From the NCBI RefSeq assembly GCF_011762155.1, contig NZ_JAASQL010000001.1, positions 806,001 through 870,000 on the forward strand: a DNA stretch of 64,000 nt, given 5' to 3'. This document shows positions 26,500 to 36,319 of the stretch, in pieces; within the stretch, counting starts at the first letter, position 1, and the number at the start of each line of letters is the position of its first letter. The DNA is from Wenyingzhuangia heitensis. Its GTDB lineage: Bacteria > Bacteroidota > Bacteroidia > Flavobacteriales > Flavobacteriaceae. Both the position numbers and the translations under genes were made by a program. The notes under the pieces are model-generated. The model was not told the DNA's origin. It saw only the letters and a list, made by a program, of their open reading frames with translations, and searched no databases.

Positions 26500-28110
26500 A
26501 TGAAACATCTACTTCATCTACTTGTATTCGCTTTTGTGTTTGTTGCTCATGCGCAAAATAAAAAACCAAATATATTATTTATAGCGGTTGATGATTTAAA
26601 AACCGAATTGGGCTGTTATGGTTCAGAAACGGTAAAATCACCTAATATCGATAAATTATCTAGTGAGGGTGTGCAATTTAATAGAGCCTACTGTCAACAG
26701 GCTATTTGTGGTCCATCAAGAGCAAGTATTATGACAGGGGCTAGACCAGAAACCATTAATGTAATTGATTTGTTTCAAGACTTTAGAGAAAATCGTCCTA
26801 GCATTGTTACCATTCCTCAGCACTTTAAAGAAAACGGATATGAAACCGTGTATACAGGAAAAATATTTCATGGACAATACACAGATGATCAAATGTCATG
26901 GTCTAGAAAAGCTACAAAGGCCAAAAGAAATACAAATGCTCCTAGAACTAAAGGAGGATATGCTTTAAAGAAAAATCAGGATATTTACATAGAGAACAAA
27001 AAAGCTTTAGAAAAAAAATACGGAGAAAAAATTATTCGTGAAAATTGGTTAGCTAAAGGGCCAGATACTGAATGTGCAGATGTTCCAGATGATACTTATG
27101 AAGATGGTTATAACACTCAAACAGCCATTACTACTTTATCGGAATTAATAAAAAATGATAAGCCTTGGTTTTTAGGTTTAGGATTTAAAAAGCCTCATTT
27201 AGATTGGATTGCTCCCCAAAAGTATTGGGATTTGTACGATGAAAATAACATTCCTATAGCAACTCAAATAAATCCACCAAAAGATGGAGCTGCTGTTGGA
27301 TTGTCTGAGTCTTTAGAAGTTAGAGTAGGAGCAAATATGCCTAAAACTGAAGTTTTTTCACCAGAATTACAACGTCATTTACGTCACGGATATTATGCTT
27401 GCGTAAGTTACATAGATGCACAAATAGGTAAAATGGTTCAGGCTTTAAAAGACACAAAACAATATGATAATACAATTATTGTTTTGTGGTCAGATCATGG
27501 TTTTAATTTAGGCGAAATGGGATACTGGGGAAAAGCAACCAATTATGAAGTAGCTACAAAAGTTCCGTTTATAATAGTTGCTCCTGGAGTTTCAGACAAA
27601 GTAAAAGGGCAAAAGTCCAATGCTTTGGTCGAATTGATAGATGTGTTCCCTACGTTGTGTGATTTGGCAGGTTTAAAAAAAACAGAACACCTAGAAGGGA
27701 ATAGTTTGGTAAAGTTGTTAAAAAAACCAAGTGCTAGTGGAGCAAAAGCGGCTTTTAGTGTGTTTCCATCCCCAGCCTTAAGAGAGTGGGCAGCAAGACC
27801 ATTTACGCCACCTTTTCGTACCACTTTTTTTATGCCTTTAATTGATAAGATTGAAGCAAAGATTGAAAAACAAATGGGAGATAAGTGGAATAGAGATACT
27901 TTTGAGCGTTTTGTAATGGGATATGCCATGAGAACAGATAAATATAGGCTAGTGGTTTGGAAAGATAGAAGAAAGCCTAAGGAAGAGCCTTTGTATGTAG
28001 AGTTGTATGATCACAAAAATGACCCGATAGAATCTGTAAACATTGCAAAATACAATGCTAAATTGGTTGCAAAATTAACCAAACAGTTAAATGCAGAAAT
28101 TTATAACTAA
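26500..28110 (+). CDS. Secreted S1-family sulfatase (iduronate-sulfatase-like)
   Basis: The 536-residue protein has a signal peptide ending AHAQ (about residue 19). KPNILFIAVDD carries the metal-binding D31-D32. The formylglycine motif C70-G-P-S-R follows at CGPSRAS, then KPHLDW, SDHGFNLGEMGYWGK and a C-terminal subdomain. The CxPxR cysteine must be oxidized to formylglycine by a sulfatase-maturing enzyme not seen in this window. The closest type is iduronate-2-sulfatase-like. It probably desulfates marine polysaccharide fragments in the periplasm, and it converges on the SusCD operon. Exact sugar unknown. Confidence 0.92.
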   Translation: MKHLLHLLVFAFVFVAHAQNKKPNILFIAVDDLKTELGCYGSETVKSPNIDKLSSEGVQFNRAYCQQAICGPSRASIMTGARPETINVIDLFQDFRENRPSIVTIPQHFKENGYETVYTGKIFHGQYTDDQMSWSRKATKAKRNTNAPRTKGGYALKKNQDIYIENKKALEKKYGEKIIRENWLAKGPDTECADVPDDTYEDGYNTQTAITTLSELIKNDKPWFLGLGFKKPHLDWIAPQKYWDLYDENNIPIATQINPPKDGAAVGLSESLEVRVGANMPKTEVFSPELQRHLRHGYYACVSYIDAQIGKMVQALKDTKQYDNTIIVLWSDHGFNLGEMGYWGKATNYEVATKVPFIIVAPGVSDKVKGQKSNALVELIDVFPTLCDLAGLKKTEHLEGNSLVKLLKKPSASGAKAAFSVFPSPALREWAARPFTPPFRTTFFMPLIDKIEAKIEKQMGDKWNRDTFERFVMGYAMRTDKYRLVVWKDRRKPKEEPLYVELYDHKNDPIESVNIAKYNAKLVAKLTKQLNAEIYN

Positions 28111-28127
28111 CAGTAGTTACTCTATTT

Positions 28128-28175
28128 ATCATAAAAAAAGGCAAAGAATTTAGATTCTTTGCCTTTTTTTATGAT
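28128..28175 (+). terminator. Intrinsic terminator of the sulfatase gene
   Basis: A perfect 22-bp stem (28128-28149 with 28154-28175, loop TTAG) contains A- and T-runs and starts 18 bp past the stop. Confidence 0.92.
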
Positions 28176-28253
28176 AAATTGATTGCAGTTTTTTAATTTA
28201 TAGAACTACGCAACCTTTTAAAGAAAGAGAACTCTTAATAGAAAGGTTGTAGT

Positions 28254-28598
28254 ATGAAAATACGAATATTTGTTTTAGCGATGATTTTGTTTGCTTGTGA
28301 AGGGCATAATAAAATAGAAATGCTACCAATATGTAAGGTGCATACCCCTCTAGAAGAACTAATTTGGTTACAAGATTTTATTAAAAAATCTGGAGAGTAT
28401 GAGTATTATATGACAGCAAAATATAAGGGAAATAGGGTGTTTTATTATGGGGATTGCAACCCTCTTGTTAATTATCAATCGGTGGTTTACAATTGTAAAG
28501 GGTAAAGTATAGGACTAACCAACAATTTGTATGAACAATTGTTGGAGGTTAAAGTTATTTGGCAACCTATAGATTCTAAATGTGATTTAAGTAATTAA
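28254..28598 (+). pseudogene. Small lipoprotein gene interrupted by an in-frame stop
   Basis: From ATG 28254 a lipoprotein begins, with lipobox LFAC (Cys15), and reads 83 codons to TAA at 28503-28505. The same frame then continues without interruption for 30 sense codons to TAA at 28596, including LEVKVIWQPIDSKCDLSN. That looks coding and carries a further cysteine. A single GAA-to-TAA change would explain the break. I know similar small flavobacterial lipoproteins of about 115 residues whose function is unknown. It may be a real recent pseudogene, a truncated but working protein, or a sequence error. Confidence 0.7.
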
Positions 28599-28603
28599 TT
28601 AAA

Positions 28604-28636
28604 AAAGGGAAAGCTATTTTACTTCCCCTTTTTTTA
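28604..28636. terminator. Bidirectional terminator between small lipoprotein gene and SusCD operon
   Basis: A 10-bp stem (28604-28613 with 28622-28631, one G-T pair) with A-run on the left and T-run on the right sits between convergent genes. Confidence 0.75.
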
Positions 28637-28654
28637 AATCTCTTTACGTGTTAA

Positions 28655-30334
28655 TTAAGGTCTAGGATTTAATCGAACCCATGAGAAACTATCAAAGTAA
28701 ATAGTTTGAGGTCCTGTAGCATTTGGATTGTCAATAGTTTCAAATCGAAGATCAATTTTAGTTCCCGATGCGATGTCATCTACAGTAATGGATTGTTCAA
28801 TTTTTACCCACTTGTTTTTTTCTACACCTTCTAAAGACCAATCTTTATTTTGAAGTAAGGTAGATCCAGATTTTAGCTGAGTTTTAATAACGTTAATATT
28901 GTTTGAGTCATCTGTGTCAGCATCTTTTATAAACACCATATAAGTCATTAAATACGTTCCTGCATTAAGTCCGTTTGGTTTTGTCAAATCCAATCCTAAC
29001 AAACTTATATTTGATAATTCGTCTACTTTAAATCTCATACTAGCTTCTCCTTCATAAGCTTTTTCAAGTGTTCTAGAAAAAATAGGTGCTATTTCTGTTC
29101 CATTTCCATTTCCTATAAAATAGTTTTTGCAAAATCCTTTTTTCCAGTTCGCGTTTTCATTTTCAAAACCGGCAATATCTTGTACAAAAATACTAGCTCC
29201 TGTATCTTGTTTTACTTCTAAAGGTCCAAAATTTTCTAAAACTCGACCATCAACAGAAGTTACATTTCCGTCTGTAAAAGAGATTTCAATTGTATCTGTA
29301 TTATAGATAGTTTCTGCTAATTCTAGGTCTACCACAGAGCTATCATCTGAGTTGATAGAAACACTGGATACAGGTATGTTTACATCAAAACTAGCAGCAG
29401 TATTGGTTACATGAACTGTAAATTTAGAGGCTTGTGCAATGACAGATTCAATTTCTCCAGTAACACTAAATGAAATGATACCGTTGTTTAACGTTACGTT
29501 ACCATCAATCACAAAAGGTTTGCTAGATGGGATTACTTTAATAAGTACAGGAATTAGTTTTTCAGCGGTATAAGTAGGTACATCTGAACCACTTCTTTTA
29601 CTTTCCATATAGGCAGTATATTCTCCGGGTTTGTTGTAACGTATATTTGCAATTTCTTTAGTAGACTCCTCAGGTTTTCCCCCATCTGTATACCACGTTC
29701 TTGCAGTTGATCTTCCTGTAGTGGTTATATCTGTAAAAACAACTTCTTCTCCTGCTTCAATGGTAATTACTTGCCAGTCAGCTTTGCTTTCTATAGTAGG
29801 TTCTTCATCTTCATTTAAAGAAAAAACATCTTCTAACACAGGGTTTTCAGGATCGGTAACATCATAGGTCGATAATTTTAGAGCAGGTTTAATTCTGTCA
29901 AAAACATCAATAGTAAAAGTTTGTTCTGCTACCCATTGGTCTTCTATAAGCGTAGTTCCTTCTAGTTCTTCTTCATAGGTGTTTTTAAGAATAATGGTTT
30001 GTAAACCTGCTTGGCTAAAAATCACATTAACTTTAGTGTCACTTATCGTGTTTCCGGTGTTTGGAATAATGTAAGGAGTAAAATCTTCAATAGCTCTGTT
30101 TAAATCTCCTTTAATAAATTTTGCTGTTTCTGGAATGGTAAATAAATTAGTACTTGGATTTTTAGATAAGTCTAACAAAGTAATGTAGTCTTCAATACCT
30201 AAGGTATAGTCAGCTTCTTCAAATCCACTACTAGTATACCATAAAAAAGAGGAATGGTCAGTGCTTAAGTCTGGATCGTGAGTACAACTGATAAAAGTTG
30301 TAATAGAGATGAATAATAAGAATAGTTTTTTCAT
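28655..30334 (-). CDS. Surface glycan-binding-type lipoprotein of a SusCD operon
   Basis: The 559-residue protein has a lipobox FISC (Cys17). It contains a PKD-like stretch (about 185-270, RTWYTDGGKPEEST and PGEYTAYMESKR), an Ig-like segment (about 275-380) and a C-terminal jelly-roll-like module (about 385-555) ending FDSFSWVRL. It lies 15 bp after susD, the position of SusE/SusF-type surface glycan-binding proteins, and probably helps capture the polysaccharide. No catalytic motif is seen. Ligand unknown. Confidence 0.78.
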   Translation of the reverse strand: MKKLFLLFISITTFISCTHDPDLSTDHSSFLWYTSSGFEEADYTLGIEDYITLLDLSKNPSTNLFTIPETAKFIKGDLNRAIEDFTPYIIPNTGNTISDTKVNVIFSQAGLQTIILKNTYEEELEGTTLIEDQWVAEQTFTIDVFDRIKPALKLSTYDVTDPENPVLEDVFSLNEDEEPTIESKADWQVITIEAGEEVVFTDITTTGRSTARTWYTDGGKPEESTKEIANIRYNKPGEYTAYMESKRSGSDVPTYTAEKLIPVLIKVIPSSKPFVIDGNVTLNNGIISFSVTGEIESVIAQASKFTVHVTNTAASFDVNIPVSSVSINSDDSSVVDLELAETIYNTDTIEISFTDGNVTSVDGRVLENFGPLEVKQDTGASIFVQDIAGFENENANWKKGFCKNYFIGNGNGTEIAPIFSRTLEKAYEGEASMRFKVDELSNISLLGLDLTKPNGLNAGTYLMTYMVFIKDADTDDSNNINVIKTQLKSGSTLLQNKDWSLEGVEKNKWVKIEQSITVDDIASGTKIDLRFETIDNPNATGPQTIYFDSFSWVRLNPRP

Positions 30335-30349
30335 GTGTTTAAGCTTTTA

Positions 30350-32089
30350 TTATTTTAAAGAACCTTGATTGTATAAGGTTTCAGAAATAGGCAATGGTAA
30401 ATAATCGTGTAAGTTGGAATTGTAATTAGCGGCTGCTTCATCAAATTCATTAATAGTGATAGTGGCATCTGTTGGGTCTGGGCTAGTTCCTATTTGAAGC
30501 AAAGATTTATTTCGGTTAGTTCCTGCTTGTGTTACATAGTTGTCTAAATAATACTCTTGATTAGCTAAAGAATTAAAACGTTGTCCTAAAACCCCCCATC
30601 TTCTTAAATCAATAGATCTTTGTGCGTATCCTTCATTACACAATTCCAAAGGTCTTTCTTTATACATTAAGTGTTCCATTAAAGATTCTTCAGTATAAAC
30701 AACTTCGTCAAAATCATAAGAGCTTCCATCGCTAGGCCCTAAAAGCACCAATCCCCATCGTCTTCTAATTTTGTTGATGTATGTTAAAGCATCTGTAATG
30801 TTTCCAGTTTTAATTTGACATTCGGCATACATCAAATACACGTCGGCTAGTCTATATAATACTAAGTTTTTACCAGATTTCCACGCGGTTTCTAAAATGT
30901 TATTTTCACTTGTTACAATATCGTGATTTGTAAGTTTTTTAAAATATGAAAAGGTGGTACCTGCAAAAGAGGTCAATACATTGGCGGTGGTTCCATAATA
31001 TTCTGATTGTTCATCATTAACTACAGCAACCATTTGTGCAGCTCTTAAAGATACATTTCTAAGTTTGACACCTCCGCTACCATCACTAACATAGTTTCTA
31101 GAATCGTTAGAGTCTAATTCTTCAGCAGAGTATTCATAAGTTAACCAGGCTGTAGGCACCATAAAAGAACCTCCTTTGGCAACTGTTGGTGCAGCATATC
31201 TAGCAAAGCGGTTAAAGAAACTTTCTTCATCAAAAGTACCATCTTGTTGTTGGTGATCTTGTGAATAGTTAATTTCAAAAATAGATTCATCATTAAAATC
31301 TCCAGCACTTGTGAATAATAGGCTTACATCATCTCCCTCTAATAATTTGTATTTGTAATCATTATTGGTAATAACATCTAATAAATAGGTTTTAGCCAAA
31401 GGGTATTCTTCTGTATACAAATAGCTTTTACCTAAAATGGTTGCGGCTGTACCTGCAGTTACTCTAGATTTGTCTTCAAAAGTTGGAGGTAAGTTGTTGT
31501 ATGCATAGATTAAATCTTTTCTGTAAAACTCAATAACTTCTTGAGAGCTAGATACGGATTTAGAAAAATCAGTAATGGTAACAGGAATCTTATCTCTAAT
31601 AATTACTTTACCATTATTATAATTAGAGTTTAAGTAAAAATGCATCAAACCTCTAAAAAAGCGAGCTTGTCCCATTTGTTCTTTCCATCCGTCTTGCTCT
31701 TTAAATTCTTGTCCCATACTGTTTAAACCCGCAATTACTTGGTTGGCTCTCCAGATAACTTGGTACATAGCATCCCAGCTTTTTTCATAATCTTTAACGC
31801 TGTTGTTGTAGGTTTTTCTGTACCAAGGCAATGCATTTTGATAGGGATTATCTCTGTCTTTTGGGTAAGCAATATCACTTCTCCAAGATTCAAAATCTAC
31901 CGAGATTAGGTAATTGTTAAGCAATGCTCCATATACGGATGTAAGGTTTGCGTTAGATTCTTCTAAATTACTCCAATAGAGTTCTGCTGAAATGGTATTC
32001 GGATTTGTTTCTTCTAAAAAATCTTCGGAACAAGATGTGTTTATCAAAGTAAATAATGTACAGCTGATGTATAATAGTATTTTTTTCAT
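30350..32089 (-). CDS. SusD/RagB-family nutrient-binding lipoprotein
   Basis: The 579-residue protein has a lipobox NTSC (Cys20) followed by SEDFLEETNPNT, typical of SusD. It has helical TPR-like segments including WDAMYQVIWRANQVI and QARFFRGLMHFYL. The C-terminal region has RLADVYLMYAECQ, KIRRRWG and KERPLELCNEGYAQRSIDLRRWG. SusD caps the SusC channel and binds the glycan at the surface. It lies 12 bp downstream of susC. Confidence 0.95.
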   Translation of the reverse strand: MKKILLYISCTLFTLINTSCSEDFLEETNPNTISAELYWSNLEESNANLTSVYGALLNNYLISVDFESWRSDIAYPKDRDNPYQNALPWYRKTYNNSVKDYEKSWDAMYQVIWRANQVIAGLNSMGQEFKEQDGWKEQMGQARFFRGLMHFYLNSNYNNGKVIIRDKIPVTITDFSKSVSSSQEVIEFYRKDLIYAYNNLPPTFEDKSRVTAGTAATILGKSYLYTEEYPLAKTYLLDVITNNDYKYKLLEGDDVSLLFTSAGDFNDESIFEINYSQDHQQQDGTFDEESFFNRFARYAAPTVAKGGSFMVPTAWLTYEYSAEELDSNDSRNYVSDGSGGVKLRNVSLRAAQMVAVVNDEQSEYYGTTANVLTSFAGTTFSYFKKLTNHDIVTSENNILETAWKSGKNLVLYRLADVYLMYAECQIKTGNITDALTYINKIRRRWGLVLLGPSDGSSYDFDEVVYTEESLMEHLMYKERPLELCNEGYAQRSIDLRRWGVLGQRFNSLANQEYYLDNYVTQAGTNRNKSLLQIGTSPDPTDATITINEFDEAAANYNSNLHDYLPLPISETLYNQGSLK

Positions 32090-32101
32090 GATTTTTTAGC
32101 G

Positions 32102-35100
32102 TTAAAATTTAAGGTTAAGTCCTACAGTGTATAAGGCTGTTAAAGGATATCTAGCTCTGTCTAGTCCTCTAGTGGCTACATTTCCTCCTACTTCTGGATT
32201 GTACCCTGAATAGTTGGTAAAGGTTAAAGCGTTTTGTGCAGAAACATAAAATCGAGCATTGGTAATTCCCAATTGTTGATTCACCTTTTTAGGCAAATTG
32301 TATCCTAGTGTAACTAGTTTTAATCTTAAGTAATCTCCATTTTCTAGCCAATAATCAGTATTTCCTCTGTAGTTATAAGATCCACTTTTATTGTCTCCGT
32401 TGTTTAAAGGAATATTGGTGTTTTGATTTTGTGGTGTCCACATATCTATCAATCCTTTGTGGTTTCCTACGGCATAGGCTGCTGCTTTAGTTCCGTTTAA
32501 AATTTCGGATCCTACGGTTCCGTACCAATTCATGGCCAAATCAAAGTTTTGATATGTCCATTTAAGATTGAAACCAAATTCAAATTCAGGCAAACCACTA
32601 CCCATATAATGTCTGTCTTCATCTGTAATATCACCATCTTTATTGTAATCTACATATACCAAATCTCCCAATTGAGCATCTGATCTTGATGGGAATTGTT
32701 TGTACTCGTCTAGTTGTTCTTGAGTTTTAATAATTCCATTAGTTTCCATTAAAAAATAAGATCCAGCTTCGTACCCTTTTGCAATGGCCGTGGTAATTGC
32801 TTGTGGGTCTCCGTTAATTAAAGAGGAATTAGAATTGTATATAATATTGGTGTCACCAGACATTTTGGTGATCTTATTTTTATTTGTTGTAAAAGTCGCA
32901 TTTACGTCTAACCTACTTTTACCAATTCTTTCTCTATATTTTGTGGCTAATTCTAGTCCTGAATTAGTCATGTTTCCAACATTTAAAGTAATAGTTGGGT
33001 CGTAATATGCTCCTGTAGAACCGGGTAGTCTAACAGGAAATAACATGTCTTTTTTTTGGGTATTGTAGTAGTCTGCAGTAAATATGATTTTGTTTTTAAG
33101 AAAACCAACATCAATACCTATGTTTTGCTGAATAGATGTTTCCCATTTTACATTAGCATTAGCATAAGATCTAATAGCAGTTCCGTAGGATGGTGAATTG
33201 TCATTACCATCAAAAATATAATCACTACCAAAAGCAATGTTAGAAGTGTATTCATAGGGATTAAAACTTTCGTTTCCTACGGTACCGCTACTAATTCTCA
33301 ATCTAAAGTTATTGATTGTTTTTTTTGCATCTTGCCAAAAATCTTCATCAGAAATATTCCAAGCGAAAGAAGTAGAAGGAAAAATCCCCCATCTGTAGTT
33401 TTGTGAAAATTTAGAAGAACCATCTCTTCTTATTAGGGCTGATAGTAAATATTTTCCTTTGTAGTTGTATTGAACTCTACCCAATAAACCTACAATTTTA
33501 GAGGTGTAATTAAATCCAGAGTAAGCATCGGGGTTGATACTAGCACCATTTAACACATCTACATTATTGTTAATAATTCCTTGCTTGTAGGCTGTAAATT
33601 GTTTTTGATCGGTTTGATTGATAGATGAGGTTGCTAAAAGGCGAATATTATGGTCTCCAATTTTTTTAGTGTAGTTTAAGATAGCTTCTGCAGTATAGTT
33701 CGTTCTGCGTGTGTTAGATGCAGTAACAGAACTACGTGTAGGGTCTTTACTACTAACATCATCATCAATATCAACTTCTGTATACTGAGGAGAAAATTGA
33801 TTTTGATTTTGATTTAAAATTGTTCCTCCAATACGTGTGGTTATGTCTAAGGCATTTGTGATTTTTCTTGTAATATTTAAACTGGTGTTGATACGATCTG
33901 TATCCGTAGTATTTGTACGAGATAAAGCTTGTGCAAAATTATTAACATTAGATCTTCCCAACTGATCTGTGTATACAACATCGTCATTAGGATTTACTTT
34001 AGGGTAATATGCAGGGTATCTAATAGCACTTACAACCAAACCTGTGCTAACTCTATTGTTAACTTCAGTAGTAACAGCAAGACTTCCGTTTATTTGCCAA
34101 TTATCAGTTTTGTAAGTTGTGCTAATTCTACCGTTGTACCTTTTAAATCCAGAATTAATTAAAGCTCCTTCTTGATCGTAATAACCACCTACTAAATTGT
34201 ATGAAAAATCTTTAGTTCCTCCTGATACATTTAAGGTGTATTGTTGAGTTTGTGCACCATTAATAAGGATCAAATCATCAAATCGGTTGTCGTTATTTAA
34301 CCAATCAGGGTTTCTTAAAGGTCCTGGAATTCCTATGTCGGGTGTTCCTAAATTGTATTTGGTCAATTCATAAGATATTCTTTCTTGTGCATTCATTAAA
34401 GGAACTACATCTCCTAAATACTGAAAACTATTAGAAGCGTTTAAACTAATACTCATAGCTCCTTCTTTTCCTTGTTTTGTTGTAATTAAGATTACCCCAG
34501 CGGCTCCTCTAGTACCATAAACTGCTGTAGAGGCTGCATCTTTTAAAATATCTATTGTTTCTATTTCATTAGGGCTTAATCTAGGGTCTCCTTCTTGTGG
34601 AATACCATCTACAACAAACAAAGGAGTGTTGTTTCCGCTTAACGATGTAATTCCTCTAATTTGTATGCTAGCACTTTCTCCTGGTTCTCCACTAGGAGCA
34701 GTGATGTTTACTCCAGATACTTGTCCTTGAAGACTAGAGGCAATGTCTTGATTCACAAAACCCTCTATGCTTTCTGCCTTCACTTGGGAAACGGCTCCTG
34801 TAATTTCTTTTTTCTTTACACTACCATACCCAATTACAACTACTTCGTCTAAATCTTCTACGCTGGGTAATAGCGCTACGTTAATTTTAGTCGATGTGAT
34901 TTTTACATTTTTAGAAATCATTCCTACGTAATTAAAAATCAAAATATCTCCTATAGAAGCTTTAATAGAGTAGTTCCCATCAAAATCTGTAAAGACACCA
35001 CTGTTTGAGTCTTTAATCAGAACACTAGCTCCTAGAAGTGGGGTTTTGTCAGATAAGTTGGTTACGGTACCTTGAATCATTTTCTTTTGTGCAACAATGT

Positions 35101-35179
35101 GCATGGTACAAGAGAACAGAAATATTCCCAATAACAGGAGTGTTCTGTTGGAGTGTAGTTTTTTTAGATAGTGTTTCAT
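32102..35179 (-). CDS. SusC/RagA-family TonB-linked outer-membrane transporter
   Basis: The 1025-residue protein has a signal peptide (about 1-31), a carboxypeptidase-D-like domain (about 34-110, GTVTNLSDKTPLLGASVLIK) and the LDEVVVIGYG TonB-box region. The SusC plug signature follows (SIQIRGITSLSGNNTPLFVVDG, KDAASTAVYGTRGAAGVI), then a beta-barrel ending in LNLKF. It imports oligosaccharides across the outer membrane using TonB energy. It is the first gene of susC-susD-lipoprotein. No glycoside hydrolase is in the operon. Confidence 0.96.
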   Translation of the reverse strand: MKHYLKKLHSNRTLLLLGIFLFSCTMHIVAQKKMIQGTVTNLSDKTPLLGASVLIKDSNSGVFTDFDGNYSIKASIGDILIFNYVGMISKNVKITSTKINVALLPSVEDLDEVVVIGYGSVKKKEITGAVSQVKAESIEGFVNQDIASSLQGQVSGVNITAPSGEPGESASIQIRGITSLSGNNTPLFVVDGIPQEGDPRLSPNEIETIDILKDAASTAVYGTRGAAGVILITTKQGKEGAMSISLNASNSFQYLGDVVPLMNAQERISYELTKYNLGTPDIGIPGPLRNPDWLNNDNRFDDLILINGAQTQQYTLNVSGGTKDFSYNLVGGYYDQEGALINSGFKRYNGRISTTYKTDNWQINGSLAVTTEVNNRVSTGLVVSAIRYPAYYPKVNPNDDVVYTDQLGRSNVNNFAQALSRTNTTDTDRINTSLNITRKITNALDITTRIGGTILNQNQNQFSPQYTEVDIDDDVSSKDPTRSSVTASNTRRTNYTAEAILNYTKKIGDHNIRLLATSSINQTDQKQFTAYKQGIINNNVDVLNGASINPDAYSGFNYTSKIVGLLGRVQYNYKGKYLLSALIRRDGSSKFSQNYRWGIFPSTSFAWNISDEDFWQDAKKTINNFRLRISSGTVGNESFNPYEYTSNIAFGSDYIFDGNDNSPSYGTAIRSYANANVKWETSIQQNIGIDVGFLKNKIIFTADYYNTQKKDMLFPVRLPGSTGAYYDPTITLNVGNMTNSGLELATKYRERIGKSRLDVNATFTTNKNKITKMSGDTNIIYNSNSSLINGDPQAITTAIAKGYEAGSYFLMETNGIIKTQEQLDEYKQFPSRSDAQLGDLVYVDYNKDGDITDEDRHYMGSGLPEFEFGFNLKWTYQNFDLAMNWYGTVGSEILNGTKAAAYAVGNHKGLIDMWTPQNQNTNIPLNNGDNKSGSYNYRGNTDYWLENGDYLRLKLVTLGYNLPKKVNQQLGITNARFYVSAQNALTFTNYSGYNPEVGGNVATRGLDRARYPLTALYTVGLNLKF

Positions 35180-36014
35180 TTATGATAGTTTATGATGTTT
35201 TTAGAAGTTTTACAGAGTAAAATTATGTGATTCGTAATTTTAACTACTTTTTAATGATAAAACTCAAATACAAAGAAAGTTGTTTTTATTTTATATTCTT
35301 TTGTGCATTTTTGCCATTAGCAGTATTTTTTTGCTTTTTTGTGGGTTTTTTACAATCAATACTAGTATCAATTTCTTGTTTTCTAATTTTTTATCGTTTT
35401 CAGTGTAAAAATAACTGTGCTTTGTTGCCAGTGATGTAAAGATGAATTTAAGGCAGTTTAAGTGTTTTATATTGTTTTACTCTCACAGATTAAAACCATA
35501 TAAAATTATAATGTACTTAATATATCTATTAAATATATTATAGTTTGAACAGGAGATTTTTTATTATTTGAGACTTATTTAAAGAAATGTTTTTCTGCTT
35601 GAGTGATCTTGTTTTGGTCCAAAAAGTAATTGAATCAGATGATAAAGTTAATACCTATGGTTTTCTAGAGATACAAATCAATATATTAGATATGAATTAA
35701 AACAAATTAGAAATTCTTATAGAACAATCTTTAATAAAGTAAGGAGTAAAAATATTGTTGGTGAAGGGAACTAACAATAGCAAAATCTTTAAAATAATGT
35801 ATTCAAGTTTAATTGAAAAGAGTCTGTTATTTTTGAAATTCTGATAACTTTAGAGGAATAAAGTTGATTTAATATAGAAGAAAAATTACGAAAGTAGATT
35901 CTAGTAAATCTTAAAAGAATAAGATAATAGAGGGGTTTATTTAAGACAAACAAAAAGAGAGACCGTTTTAATAGTCTCTCTTTTTGTTTGTAATATGTGT
36001 AATAATTTTAAAAA
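35180..36014. other. 835-bp stretch without a supported gene
   Basis: This AT-rich interval upstream of susC should hold the susC promoter; I found no exact TAnnTTTG close to its start. Short frames exist, for instance ATG 35587 to TAA 35700, and an overlapping frame containing RYELKQIRNSYRTIF near 35660-35775. These look protein-like but are broken by stops, so this may be a decayed gene. I cannot name a family. The terminator of the small lipoprotein gene is at 35947-35990. Confidence 0.5.
35947..35990 (-). terminator. Intrinsic terminator of the small lipoprotein gene
   Basis: A perfect 17-bp stem (35947-35963 with 35974-35990) has a GAGAGAC core. On the minus strand it follows the stop at 36015 by about 25 bp. 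Confidence 0.85.
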
Positions 36015-36209
36015 TTATTCTTGAGTGTTTTCTACACTTGCTTCTTTAGCTGCATCAGCTTCATAAGTAGCTTTCATATTTTCTTCATATTTTTTTGATA
36101 CCTCTTCAGCAGTCATGTCATCGAATTCTAGTAGAACATCCTCTGTACAAGAGGTTAAACAAACCGACACAACAACGGCAGTAAAAAGTCCTTTTAATAA
36201 ATTTTTCAT
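36015..36209 (-). CDS. Tiny hypothetical lipoprotein
   Basis: This 64-residue product has a signal peptide with lipobox LTSC (Cys21), then a short acidic, Ala/Glu-rich, probably helical tail (EEVSKKYEENMKATYEADAAKEA). I recognise no family. The A-rich leader, a -7 element at 36320, a leader hairpin and a strong terminator all support a real transcription unit. Role unknown. Confidence 0.65.
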   Translation of the reverse strand: MKNLLKGLFTAVVVSVCLTSCTEDVLLEFDDMTAEEVSKKYEENMKATYEADAAKEASVENTQE

Positions 36210-36247
36210 AGCATTTAATTTATTTAGTTCATAGTAACTTTTGTTTT

Positions 36248-36284
36248 TAGAGTTTAAACTTTCATAGCAATTTTTTAAACTCTA
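36248..36284 (-). other. Hairpin in the leader of the tiny lipoprotein gene
   Basis: A perfect 11-bp stem (36248-36258 with 36274-36284) lies in the approximately 100-nt leader between the predicted promoter and the ATG at 36209. It may stabilize the mRNA or regulate translation. Confidence 0.55.
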
Positions 36285-36319
36285 AACAAAATTTGTTTTT
36301 GTTTCATACAGTAAATATA

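Noticed and set aside
35227-35439. 70-codon plus-strand open frame rich in Phe and Cys upstream of susC
   Set aside because: T-rich sequence naturally reads as Phe/Leu/Cys; no promoter, ribosome-binding context or homology I recognise.
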